Shown: piece by piece, positions 1 to 5,516 of the stretch
Numbering within the stretch: the stretch's first letter is position 1
How the letters are laid out: each line of letters opens with the position of its first letter
Source of the DNA: Methanoregula sp.
GTDB lineage: Archaea > Halobacteriota > Methanomicrobia > Methanomicrobiales > Methanospirillaceae
DNA: 11,333 nt
Direction: 5' to 3'
Assembly (NCBI GenBank): GCA_003154335.1
Contig: PMDE01000068.1
Span: forward strand, 9,418 to 20,750
Position numbers and translations under genes: made by a program
Notes under the pieces: generated by a model
The model's input: only the letters and a program-made list of their open reading frames with translations
The model's database searches: none
What the model was told of the DNA's origin: nothing

Positions 1-750
1 CTTGGGGGCAACTGCGTACCCGAGCCGCCAGCCGGTCATGGCATAGGCCTTAGAGAAGCCGTTGATGGTGATCGTCCGCTGCTCCATGTCGCCGATTGCG
101 GCAAGAGAGATGTGTTCTTTGCCGTAGACCATCTTCTCGTAAATCTCGTCGGACATCGCATAGATATCATAATCCGTGCAGAGATCCGCAACGAGGTTCA
201 TGGACTTCATGTCGAAGACGGCACCCGTGGGATTCGACGGGGAGTTGATCACAATCATCTTGGTCTTTGCATTAACGAGTTCAAGAAGAGAGTCGTCGAG
301 CTGGAAGGTTTTGGGGTTGATCGCGTGCTTCACGACCTTCCCGCCGGCAATCTGAACGCAGGGTTCATAGGAGACCCACGCCGGGGTAAGAATGATGGTT
401 TCATCTCCCGGGTTCAGGATCGCTTCCATAGCCTCGTAGATCGCATCCTTTGCACCACAGGTAACGATCACCTGTTCTGAACTGCATGAAAAATGATTCT
501 CCCGTGTTATTTTTTCACTGACGGCATTCAGAAGTTCAGGTATGCCATTGCTCGGAGCATAGTGTGTTTCACCCCGGTTCAGTGCATCGATGCAGGCGTC
601 TTTGATATGTCGGGGGGTATCAAAATCAGGTTCACCGATCGAGAGACTGATAACATCGGTTCCTTCCCGCTGCATCTTCTTTGCTTTGTCAGAAATTGCG
701 ATGGTGGCAGAAGGTAAGACTGCAGCGATCTTTTCCGAGAGCTGCCTCAT
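1..750 (-). CDS. aspB: Class I aminotransferase (aspartate aminotransferase type), 3' part cut by window edge
   Basis: A PLP-dependent transaminase that moves an amino group between an amino acid (probably aspartate) and a 2-oxo acid in the cytoplasm. My translation from the ATG at 750 gives residues 1-250. It shows the usual fold type I landmarks: LSIGEPDFDTP near the N terminus, Y-A-P-S-N-G around the substrate loop, SPSNPTGAVFD, the cofactor-binding Asp in SDEIYEKMVYG, and the Schiff-base lysine in GFSKAYAMTGWRLGY (K234). Family members have about 370-400 residues, so roughly the last third lies beyond the left edge. The start is fixed by an ATGA overlap with the ribH stop, which implies translational coupling. 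It is the last visible gene of the aminotransferase-ribC-ribH run. The substrate cannot be read from the sequence: aspartate is the default, and aromatic or branched-chain use is possible. Confidence 0.9.
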   Translation of the reverse strand, partial: MRQLSEKIAAVLPSATIAISDKAKKMQREGTDVISLSIGEPDFDTPRHIKDACIDALNRGETHYAPSNGIPELLNAVSEKITRENHFSCSSEQVIVTCGAKDAIYEAMEAILNPGDETIILTPAWVSYEPCVQIAGGKVVKHAINPKTFQLDDSLLELVNAKTKMIVINSPSNPTGAVFDMKSMNLVADLCTDYDIYAMSDEIYEKMVYGKEHISLAAIGDMEQRTITINGFSKAYAMTGWRLGYAVAPK

Positions 751-1166
751 TTTAATCGCTTGACAAGCTTGATAGCAGATTCGACAGCCCGTTTTGCATA
801 ATCGATCCGCTCGTTTGCTTCGAGGCGTGTCATACCAGGTCCGGATATTCCAAGGGTAACCGGTTTACCAAATTCCAGTGATAGATCAATAATTTTCCGG
901 GCGGCGTGCTGAACCACAATATCATCATGCTGGGTTGCTCCTTCAATGACACAGCCGATGGTAACGACTGCATCTACTTTTCCCGCCTGAAGCATTTTCT
1001 TGATTGCAAGCGGCATGTCATAGGCACCCGGCACATAGAGGCATTCGGTTACTTCTGCACCGAGGAACGCTGCATGCTCTCTGCCTTCGATCTCCATCAT
1101 ATAGGTAATGTCGCGGTTGAACTCAGCAACGACAAATCCCAGTTTTATCGGATTAGTATCGCACAT
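747..1166 (-). CDS. ribH: 6,7-dimethyl-8-ribityllumazine synthase
   Basis: Condenses 5-amino-6-(D-ribitylamino)uracil with 3,4-dihydroxy-2-butanone 4-phosphate to give lumazine, the penultimate step of riboflavin synthesis. The 139-residue length is normal for archaeal RibH. Family motifs are present in order: VAEFNRDIT (residues 13-21, aromatic-Asn of the substrate site), VPGAYDMPLA (45-54), and GCVIEGATQHDDIV (71-84), whose H80 matches the catalytic His of the family. GISGPGMTRLEANER follows in the C-terminal part. It lies 57 bp downstream of ribC and its TGA overlaps the start of the class I aminotransferase by 4 bp. The leader on the minus strand has AGATGATT a few bases before the ATG, a partial match to the archaeal Shine-Dalgarno consensus. 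RibH is paralogous to the adjacent archaeal RibC, and the shared PG-x2-D-x-P motif separates both from bacterial riboflavin synthase. Confidence 0.95.
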   Translation of the reverse strand: MCDTNPIKLGFVVAEFNRDITYMMEIEGREHAAFLGAEVTECLYVPGAYDMPLAIKKMLQAGKVDAVVTIGCVIEGATQHDDIVVQHAARKIIDLSLEFGKPVTLGISGPGMTRLEANERIDYAKRAVESAIKLVKRLK

Positions 1167-1223
1167 AGTTAATCATCTCTTGTGAATCGAACCAGATAAA
1201 TTTGTACGCTCTTTGATTTTCCT

Positions 1224-1685
1224 CTAGCCGCGTGCTGGTCCTTCATCAGCAAATCCCTGCCGCTGCCCGGTGCCTGCTTCGCGTTCAAGAGTTCTTGGGT
1301 GAAGCACGAGTTTGACGGCATTGACCGCATGCTCCCGCGTGCGTTGTTCGGCCAGCCACGCAAGTTCCGTGCCGTCCTTTGCCTCATCCTCGTGAACGAA
1401 GACCTCAATGATATGAGTGTTTGTCATAAGCTGGCACATGATAAGCCCCTGTGATGCCTCGTGGGCGCACATCCGGTCCTTGTCTTTTCCCCCGGGCATA
1501 CCGAGTGCCATAACAATATCACAACGGCGCTCCTCGATCAGCTTCTTGCAGGCAACAGGAAGGTCCTTGATCCCCGGTACCGTTGTCCGCTCGACTGCCA
1601 CACTGGTATGTTTTTTAAGTTCGTCAATAGCGATGGCTCCCATGTTGACGCGTGAGAAGGTGGTGTCAGCGACTCCCACTCTCAT
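1224..1685 (-). CDS. ribC: Riboflavin synthase, archaeal type
   Basis: Catalyses dismutation of two 6,7-dimethyl-8-ribityllumazine molecules to riboflavin plus 5-amino-6-(D-ribitylamino)uracil, the last step of the pathway. The 153-residue protein belongs to the archaeal (pentameric, lumazine-synthase-like) family, not the bacterial RibE trimer family. It opens MRVGVADTTFSRVNMG, carries VPGIKDLPVACKKL (36-49), then ALGMPGGKDKD and the AHEASQGL stretch typical of this family, ending with a charged tail. The start ATG overlaps the stop of the upstream class V aminotransferase as ATGA, so the two are probably translated together. ribH follows after 57 bp. The last 15 residues are Gly/Gln/Glu rich and look like a variable tail rather than part of the fold. 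Confidence 0.94.
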   Translation of the reverse strand: MRVGVADTTFSRVNMGAIAIDELKKHTSVAVERTTVPGIKDLPVACKKLIEERRCDIVMALGMPGGKDKDRMCAHEASQGLIMCQLMTNTHIIEVFVHEDEAKDGTELAWLAEQRTREHAVNAVKLVLHPRTLEREAGTGQRQGFADEGPARG

Positions 1686-2812
1686 CCCAGCACCTCACTG
1701 GCTGCTTCAACACCGTCGCCTGTTATTTTGAACCCGGATTTCCTGAGTGCATGCTGGGTTGCCGCGAGGGTAGCGAGGATCTCGGGGGCGCTGACTGACC
1801 CCATGGTTCCAATACGGAAGATTTTCCCTTTCAGGTGGTCCTGACCCCCGGCGATCACGATACCCATCTTTTTGATGAGTGCACGCATTTCATCATCCCT
1901 GACATCGGCAGGGTACTCAATTGCAGTCACGGTCGAGGAATAACGGTGAAGCTTGTCGATCTTCGGAAAGAGGGAAAGCCCCCATACTTTTGCTGCTTCC
2001 TGAACTGCTCCCGACATTTTCTGGTGACGGGTAATGCGTGCAGGAAGACCTTCCTCTTCGATCATAAGACAGGCTTCACGGAGAGCAAGGAAGAGCGGAA
2101 CAGCAGGAGTGTAAGGGGTTTCCATGGGTTTTCCACCGGCACTTTTCCGGTATGCCGGAAGGTCGAGGTAATACGGGGGGTTCTTTGTCATGCGTTCCCA
2201 GGCACGGCTGCTCACTGAGACCATTGCAAGCCCGGCAGGTGCGGCAAAACATTTCTGGGAGCCGGTAATGGCAATATCAACACCCCATGCATCTGCCTCG
2301 ACCGTGTCGCCACCAATCGAGGTAATGCCATCCATGATAAAGAGAGCGTCGTGCTTCCGACAGAGTTTTCCGATCTCCTGTGCCGGGTTTTTAATACCGG
2401 CGGAGGTTTCATTATGGACGAGGGTGACAATCTGAGCGCCAGCCTCGAGCTGCGTTTTGAGCTCCTCGAGGTTAACGGGCGTACCCCAATCAGACCGGAT
2501 CTCGTGCGCCTTCCCGTAGCGCTGGCTTATCTTGTAGAGCCGCTCCCCGAACTTACCATTGACGATACATGCGATGTCCTTGTCTCTTCCTACTCCTGCA
2601 ATCGCGGCTTCCATCCCGGCAGTACCAGACCCGCTGATGACAAAAAGGTCGTTTTTAGTCCCAAACGCAGTCTTGAGGACACGTACGCAGTCGGCGTAAA
2701 CAGCGCCGAATTCGGCACTGCGGTGATTAATTGCCTGACGCATCATTGCATACCTGACCCGTTCCGGCATAGGTACTGGCCCCGGCAGCATCAGGAGAAG
2801 TTCTTTTTCCAT
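1682..2812 (-). CDS. Class V aminotransferase (alanine-glyoxylate/serine-pyruvate type)
   Basis: A PLP-dependent transaminase of the small-subunit aminotransferase V family. In methanogens this group supplies alanine, serine precursors or aspartate by broad-specificity transamination. The 376-residue length is full size. Landmarks: LMLPGPVPMPERVRYAM (8-24), RSAEFGAVY substrate loop, SGSGTAGMEAAI (60-71), NETSAGI (135-140), the cofactor-binding D161 in IMDGITSIGG, and the Schiff-base K187 in TGSQKCFAAPAG. No Shine-Dalgarno site precedes the ATG. Instead an AT-rich box lies 20-30 bp upstream, which fits a leaderless or very short leader. It heads the run with ribC (4-bp ATGA overlap), ribH and a second aminotransferase. 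Exact substrates cannot be told from sequence: phosphoserine/alanine roles as in Methanocaldococcus homologues are plausible, and a dedicated link to riboflavin synthesis is not established. Confidence 0.9.
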   Translation of the reverse strand: MEKELLLMLPGPVPMPERVRYAMMRQAINHRSAEFGAVYADCVRVLKTAFGTKNDLFVISGSGTAGMEAAIAGVGRDKDIACIVNGKFGERLYKISQRYGKAHEIRSDWGTPVNLEELKTQLEAGAQIVTLVHNETSAGIKNPAQEIGKLCRKHDALFIMDGITSIGGDTVEADAWGVDIAITGSQKCFAAPAGLAMVSVSSRAWERMTKNPPYYLDLPAYRKSAGGKPMETPYTPAVPLFLALREACLMIEEEGLPARITRHQKMSGAVQEAAKVWGLSLFPKIDKLHRYSSTVTAIEYPADVRDDEMRALIKKMGIVIAGGQDHLKGKIFRIGTMGSVSAPEILATLAATQHALRKSGFKITGDGVEAASEVLG

Positions 2813-2858
2813 GTGGATCTGCTCATAGTATATCTAAATAAGAACAATATATGTTTGG
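2813..2858. promoter_or_regulatory. Divergent AT-rich promoter region (class V aminotransferase / purE)
   Basis: These 46 bp separate two divergent start codons. The box TATCTAAATA (2831-2840) sits about 25 bp before the purE ATG at 2859, the right spacing for an archaeal TATA box of a leaderless gene. Read on the other strand, the same block (TTATTTAGATATACT) is 20-30 bp before the aminotransferase ATG, and a second AT-rich run (CATATATTG) lies closer to purE. The two promoters therefore appear to share or overlap their TATA elements, so transcription in the two directions is probably mutually constrained. This is inferred from spacing only. Confidence 0.55.
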
Positions 2859-3260
2859 ATGGCTCATATGGCTGACGTGGCAGTTATCTCCGGTTCCGCT
2901 TCTGACGCTGCGATCACGGAAAAAGTAAAAAAAATCCTTGAGGAGAACATGGTGTCATATGACACCCGGATCATCTCTGCCCATCGGGATCCAGACAAGC
3001 TTGATGCGTTTATCAAGACCAGTAACGTGAAAATTTTCATTGCTATCGCTGGTCTTTCGGCAGCCCTGCCCGGCGTCATCGCGTCAAAGACCGATAAACC
3101 TGTGATCGGTGTTCCCGTGAGCGGGACTCTCAACGGGCTTGATGCTCTCCTTGCAATTGTCCAGATGCCAAAAGGGGTACCGGTTGCGTGCGTTGGTGTC
3201 GACAACGGTGAGAATGCGGCATGGCTGGCGATACGGATTTTGAAGCTAATAAAAACCTGA
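2859..3260 (+). CDS. purE: PurE-like N5-carboxyaminoimidazole ribonucleotide mutase / AIR carboxylase
   Basis: Interconverts carboxylated forms of 5-aminoimidazole ribonucleotide in purine synthesis. The 133-residue product is shorter than most PurE proteins (about 155-165) because it stops soon after the last core helix. Landmarks: SGSASD (11-16, phosphate site), ISAHRDP (39-45, with the catalytic H42), IAGLSAALPGVIA (64-76), PVIGVPVSGTLNGLDALLAIVQMPKGVPV and the terminal DNGENAAWLA. In the AGLSAALPG loop the His found in most PurE proteins (AHLPG) is Ala. A second in-frame ATG at 2868 gives M-A-D-V-A-V-I, which looks more like a typical PurE N terminus. I kept 2859 because it fits leaderless initiation below the TATA box. 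No purK is in view. It converges with the Fe-S gene downstream. Confidence 0.88.
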   Translation: MAHMADVAVISGSASDAAITEKVKKILEENMVSYDTRIISAHRDPDKLDAFIKTSNVKIFIAIAGLSAALPGVIASKTDKPVIGVPVSGTLNGLDALLAIVQMPKGVPVACVGVDNGENAAWLAIRILKLIKT

Positions 3261-3287
3261 TGTTGCCACTTTTACAATCCGATCCTG

Positions 3288-3302
3288 TTAAAAAACGTTT
3301 TT
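3288..3302. terminator. Palindromic A/T block at the purE / Fe-S gene convergence
   Basis: AAAAACGTTTTT (3291-3302) is a perfect 12-bp palindrome covering the last codons of the Fe-S gene, with its TAA just beyond. On the minus strand it ends in a run of six T before and within the stop codon. A T-rich run at a convergent gene end could stop transcription in archaea, which use oligo-T termination. It is also coding sequence, so the evidence is weak. Confidence 0.3.
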
Positions 3303-4028
3303 GCGCTCAGGTACGGGCAACGATCCTGACTTCTTTCCATGAGGACAGATAAATAGGCACAACCCGCACACCGCAATTCCGCCGGATTTTTCCATTTCTC
3401 TGAAATACCGGTCGCAGGCTGCAGCATCGAAACGTGACTCCCGTGGTTCGTTGGGATGAAAAGATCTGCCGGTAAAGGCATTTTGCGGGCAGATATCCAC
3501 GCATGCTGTACATTCTCCGCACTGCTGTTCCCCAGGCGACCCGGTCGGGGTGAGCGGTGCATCAGTCAGTATGCTGACCCATCTGACCCGGGGTCCGTGA
3601 TCGGGAGTGACAAGAAGGCAGTTCTTACCGATCCACCCCAGTCCTGCAAGGTGTGCCGCGAGTTTCTGGGAGAAAATGCCGCGAATGTTCTTATGGTTTG
3701 TCCGTTTGGATGCAGGAACGGGAAAGGATTTATAACCGGCTCGCTGGAGCTCGTTCGCCAACCGCACACTGATCTGGTCGAGCATCTGGTTGATAACATC
3801 ATAGCTGTTGTGCCGGTATAATATCGCTCCTTCGGGATCTCTATCCGGCAGAAGATCAACCAGGCTATCCTGAAGCGCCATGCCGACAACAATTGCTTTC
3901 GGATACCGGGCAGCCCGGTCTCCACCCTGTTCAAGAATAAAGTCATGGGCCGATGAGAGATCGGCAATTCCAAAGTAATCTGCACCGAGTGAACGGGCAA
4001 TTGTCCTGAGCTCTCTCTCAAAATCCAT
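3288..4028 (-). CDS. Double [4Fe-4S] protein, epoxyqueuosine reductase (QueG)-like
   Basis: A 246-residue cytoplasmic iron-sulfur protein. The N-terminal half contains the QueG-family signature LAGLGWIGKNCLLV (127-140) followed by RVRWVSILTDAPL. The C-terminal half has two cluster motifs: C170-x2-C173-x2-C176-x3-C180-P, and a second set from C205 with C221-x2-C224-x3-C228-P, eight cysteines for two cubane clusters. True QueG reduces epoxyqueuosine in tRNA using cobalamin and has about 350-380 residues. Here the Asp that acts as general acid in QueG (about 14 residues before GLGW) is replaced (I/N), the protein is shorter, and archaea normally make archaeosine rather than queuosine. I therefore call it a QueG-like redox protein of unknown substrate. 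The ATG has no clear Shine-Dalgarno site, and an AT-rich box (GAAATATCTG on the minus strand) about 30 bp upstream suggests a leaderless message. Confidence 0.8.
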   Translation of the reverse strand: MDFERELRTIARSLGADYFGIADLSSAHDFILEQGGDRAARYPKAIVVGMALQDSLVDLLPDRDPEGAILYRHNSYDVINQMLDQISVRLANELQRAGYKSFPVPASKRTNHKNIRGIFSQKLAAHLAGLGWIGKNCLLVTPDHGPRVRWVSILTDAPLTPTGSPGEQQCGECTACVDICPQNAFTGRSFHPNEPRESRFDAAACDRYFREMEKSGGIAVCGLCLFICPHGKKSGSLPVPERKNVF

Positions 4029-4328
4029 GGGTGTATCAATTATGAATTGCAGGATGCAGATATTTCTGATTAGCGGTCAGGTTTAATGAACTGATGCCTC
4101 CTTCGTTCGGTTTTTGACTGTCCGGTTTACTCCCGCTGCGAGAATAAACCAAAACTCGCACAGTGAAGGAAGTGCCCCCGGTCCATGTGCGTGCAGTTTT
4201 ACCCAATTCAGGTTTACGGATAAGTGATGAGGAGTAGAAAGTCGTTCTCCTGACAGGACAGGAGTTATGTGCAGGGAAATAGCCTGATACTAAAATACTT
4301 ATAGAATATAAAAGTAAAACGGTCTTGC
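4029..4328. other. 300-bp divergent intergenic region
   Basis: No credible ORF lies between the Fe-S gene start and the LEA14-like gene. The left end probably carries the Fe-S gene promoter (AT-rich box near 4054-4063). The right end carries the LEA14 promoter. The middle (4224-4287) has a C-box-like GTGATGA and two CTGA words, plus alternating AGGAG / CTCCT / AGGAG blocks (4230-4264) that could pair in mutually exclusive ways. No tRNA-like or other recognisable RNA gene was found. Confidence 0.5.
4299..4314 (+). promoter_or_regulatory. TATA-box region of the LEA14-like gene
   Basis: TTATAGAATATAAAAG lies 15-30 bp before the ATG at 4329. The left half is centred about 26 bp upstream, the standard archaeal distance from TATA to the transcription start. 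There is no Shine-Dalgarno site between it and the ATG, so the message is probably leaderless. It is one of the best TATA matches in the window. Confidence 0.6.
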
Positions 4329-4772
4329 ATGCAAGCGCTGAATGAGCCTCTCGTCAGCATTAAAAGAGTGAAAATTCGGGCCCTTCACCTTACATCCATT
4401 GATTTCGATGTCATTCTCAGGATAGAAAACCCCAATCCTTTCGGGGCAACCGTGAGGGAACTTCCGTTTATCGTTTTTTTTCGGAGCGGTAACCAGGAAA
4501 AAGAGATCGCCAGCGGTGAGACAGTCAAAATGGATATCCCGGCAAGCGACAGTATTGAGATCACTGTCCCGCTCACCTCCCACGATCTCGCGCTTTTCGA
4601 GGGTATTGTGAGTTTGATCAAAACAGGGAATATACAACTAAAGATACAAGGAACAGCGGTGATCGATCATATCATCGGCTGGTCTCTCCCGGTCACAGAA
4701 GAGATAGAGATTACTGAACATGAAATAGCAGAAGCTGTTTTAGCAAAGATCCGGGGTAAACAGGGTTCATAA
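4329..4772 (+). CDS. LEA14-like / WHy-domain (LEA type 2) protein
   Basis: A 147-residue protein of the LEA_2 / Water stress and Hypersensitive response family, a small beta-sandwich found in plants, bacteria and archaea and associated with desiccation or stress. The signature is clear: EPLVSIKRVKIRALHLTSI (6-24) then FDVILRIENPNPFG with the NPNP motif at 34-37, which is diagnostic. Alternating hydrophobic strands and the IQLKIQGTAVID segment follow. No signal peptide or lipobox is seen, so it should be cytoplasmic, unlike many archaeal relatives that are membrane anchored. The C-terminal tail (about 120-147) is helical and acidic (EEIEITEHEIAEAVLAKIRG). It stands alone with its own promoter. 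The biochemical role of the family is not known in detail. Confidence 0.85.
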   Translation: MQALNEPLVSIKRVKIRALHLTSIDFDVILRIENPNPFGATVRELPFIVFFRSGNQEKEIASGETVKMDIPASDSIEITVPLTSHDLALFEGIVSLIKTGNIQLKIQGTAVIDHIIGWSLPVTEEIEITEHEIAEAVLAKIRGKQGS

Positions 4773-5090
4773 TTCAAGGATCCCAATTTAGATTTTTCCG
4801 TAGGACAACTGCAAACGCCTAGTTCTTGATTTTTGTTGGGCACTCGCGCCGGCAATTTTGTAAGAGTCAGGGCTTGGGAGTGAAAAATAGTAAGCGTTCA
4901 CGATTAAGTTCGGGGGGGTACCTCTACCTAATACAGTTTTACCTGAAGAGGGGGGTAATCCTCATGTCTGACAGGATCGGGGTATGAAAATTTCAGAAGT
5001 GAGTTCCTGGGGGAAGGGAGATTCAGGAATATCTCCGTCGGAGCATAAATTCACATACAACCATGGGAAGGGCAAAACCCGTTTTTGGTC

Positions 5091-5115
5091 ATCCGGGCTC
5101 ATCTCAGCCCCGGAT
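5091..5115. repeat. Inverted repeat / hairpin
   Basis: ATCCGGGCT (5091-5099) pairs with AGCCCCGGAT (5106-5115) across a 6-nt loop, giving nine pairs and one bulged C. It is GC rich and by far the strongest single hairpin in the left part of the gap. It is not followed by a T-run on either strand, so it is not a standard terminator. Confidence 0.65.
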
Positions 5116-5137
5116 ATCCCCTTACGGGAAGATCACG

Positions 5138-5253
5138 ACCGGCCTGTCTGAGGCATTTTGGAGACATTTTTCCGTAGAATTCCATTTTGACCCCAGAATG
5201 TCCAACGAAGCATTTTCCAAAGGATAAAACCGGCCTGTTTAAAGCTGTTTGGT
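5138..5253. repeat. Degenerate direct repeat ACCGGCCTGT...TTTGG
   Basis: ACCGGCCTGT occurs exactly at 5138-5147 and 5229-5238, 91 bp apart. In both copies a similar stretch of 14-15 bp follows and ends in TTTGG, so the related segment is about 25 bp long. Between the copies are four CATTTT words (5154, 5165, 5183, 5211). This looks like an old tandem duplication or two units of an intergenic repeat. Confidence 0.5.
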
Positions 5254-5285
5254 TTGAAAATCTCCCCTTCCGGAGGATTCAGCAC

Positions 5286-5305
5286 GGGGCCGGGGTCCGG
5301 GAGGG
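5286..5305 (+). other. Putative G-quadruplex motif
   Basis: Four G-runs on the plus strand, GGGG-CC-GGGG-TCC-GGG-A-GGG, meet the usual intramolecular G4 pattern (runs of at least three G, loops of 1-7). The last run overlaps the 5' arm of a hairpin (GAGGGCG 5301-5307 with CGCCCCTC 5322-5329), so the two structures would exclude each other. Confidence 0.55.
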
Positions 5306-5338
5306 CGCAGGATAAAAGGGACGCCCCTCAACGCCTGT

Positions 5339-5361
5339 CGTGATTTCACGATAGATATCGT
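5339..5361. repeat. Two adjacent small inverted repeats
   Basis: CGTGA-tt-TCACG (5339-5350) and ACGATA-ga-TATCGT (5348-5361) are perfect and overlap by three bases. The 2-nt loops are too tight for ideal RNA hairpins, so a protein-binding palindrome is as likely as an RNA structure. Confidence 0.45.
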
Positions 5362-5444
5362 CGTAAGAACGAGGGAGAAGCAGGATCATAGAGAAACCGA
5401 CAGAGGAATCGATTCGCCATGATGCAAAACACTGTAATGATCTG

Positions 5445-5450
5445 AAAAAA
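5445..5450 (-). terminator. Candidate oligo-T terminator downstream of thiC
   Basis: On the minus strand a T6 run (CCTTTTTTC) lies about 70 bp after the thiC stop. Archaeal RNA polymerase terminates at such runs without needing a hairpin. It would fall inside the 33-codon ORF at 5386-5487 if that were real, which argues against one or the other. Confidence 0.4.
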
Positions 5451-5516
5451 GGAACTGTTGTTGCGGTCCGTTGATCCGGATATCCATTTTTTTCTCTACA
5501 CCTCGATGCCTTAAGA

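Larger units (their letters stand above)
4773..5516. other. 744-bp gene-free region with many inverted repeats
   Basis: Both flanking genes (LEA14-like and thiC) end here, so no promoter is required, yet the gap is long. I found no ORF with a recognisable protein. It contains short T-runs after the LEA14 stop (4793-4797, 4830-4834), two G-runs (4912-4918, 4950-4955), a cluster of hairpins (5004-5043, 5091-5115), four CATTTT words in 63 bp (5154-5216), a degenerate direct repeat (5138 and 5229), a G-quadruplex motif with hairpin (5286-5329), and two small perfect inverted repeats (5339-5361). This density suggests a dispersed non-coding repeat, a decayed mobile element or a structured RNA. The sequence alone cannot choose between them. 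Confidence 0.6.

Noticed and set aside
1181..1200. tRNA T-loop-like word GGTTCGATTC on the minus strand between ribC and ribH
   Set aside because: The 57-bp gap is too short for a tRNA and no acceptor, D or anticodon arm can be formed around it.
2351..2875. 174-codon plus-strand frame across the class V aminotransferase gene
   Set aside because: The minus strand encodes a complete aminotransferase with all catalytic residues; the plus frame has no recognisable protein and crosses the promoter.
4262..4290. Six-codon leader peptide MCREIA after AGGAG
   Set aside because: It lies upstream of the likely LEA14 TATA box, so it is not in that transcript, and such short frames occur by chance.
5138..5253. 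CRISPR-like repeat pair
   Set aside because: Only two imperfect copies 91 bp apart, no regular spacer length and no cas genes nearby.
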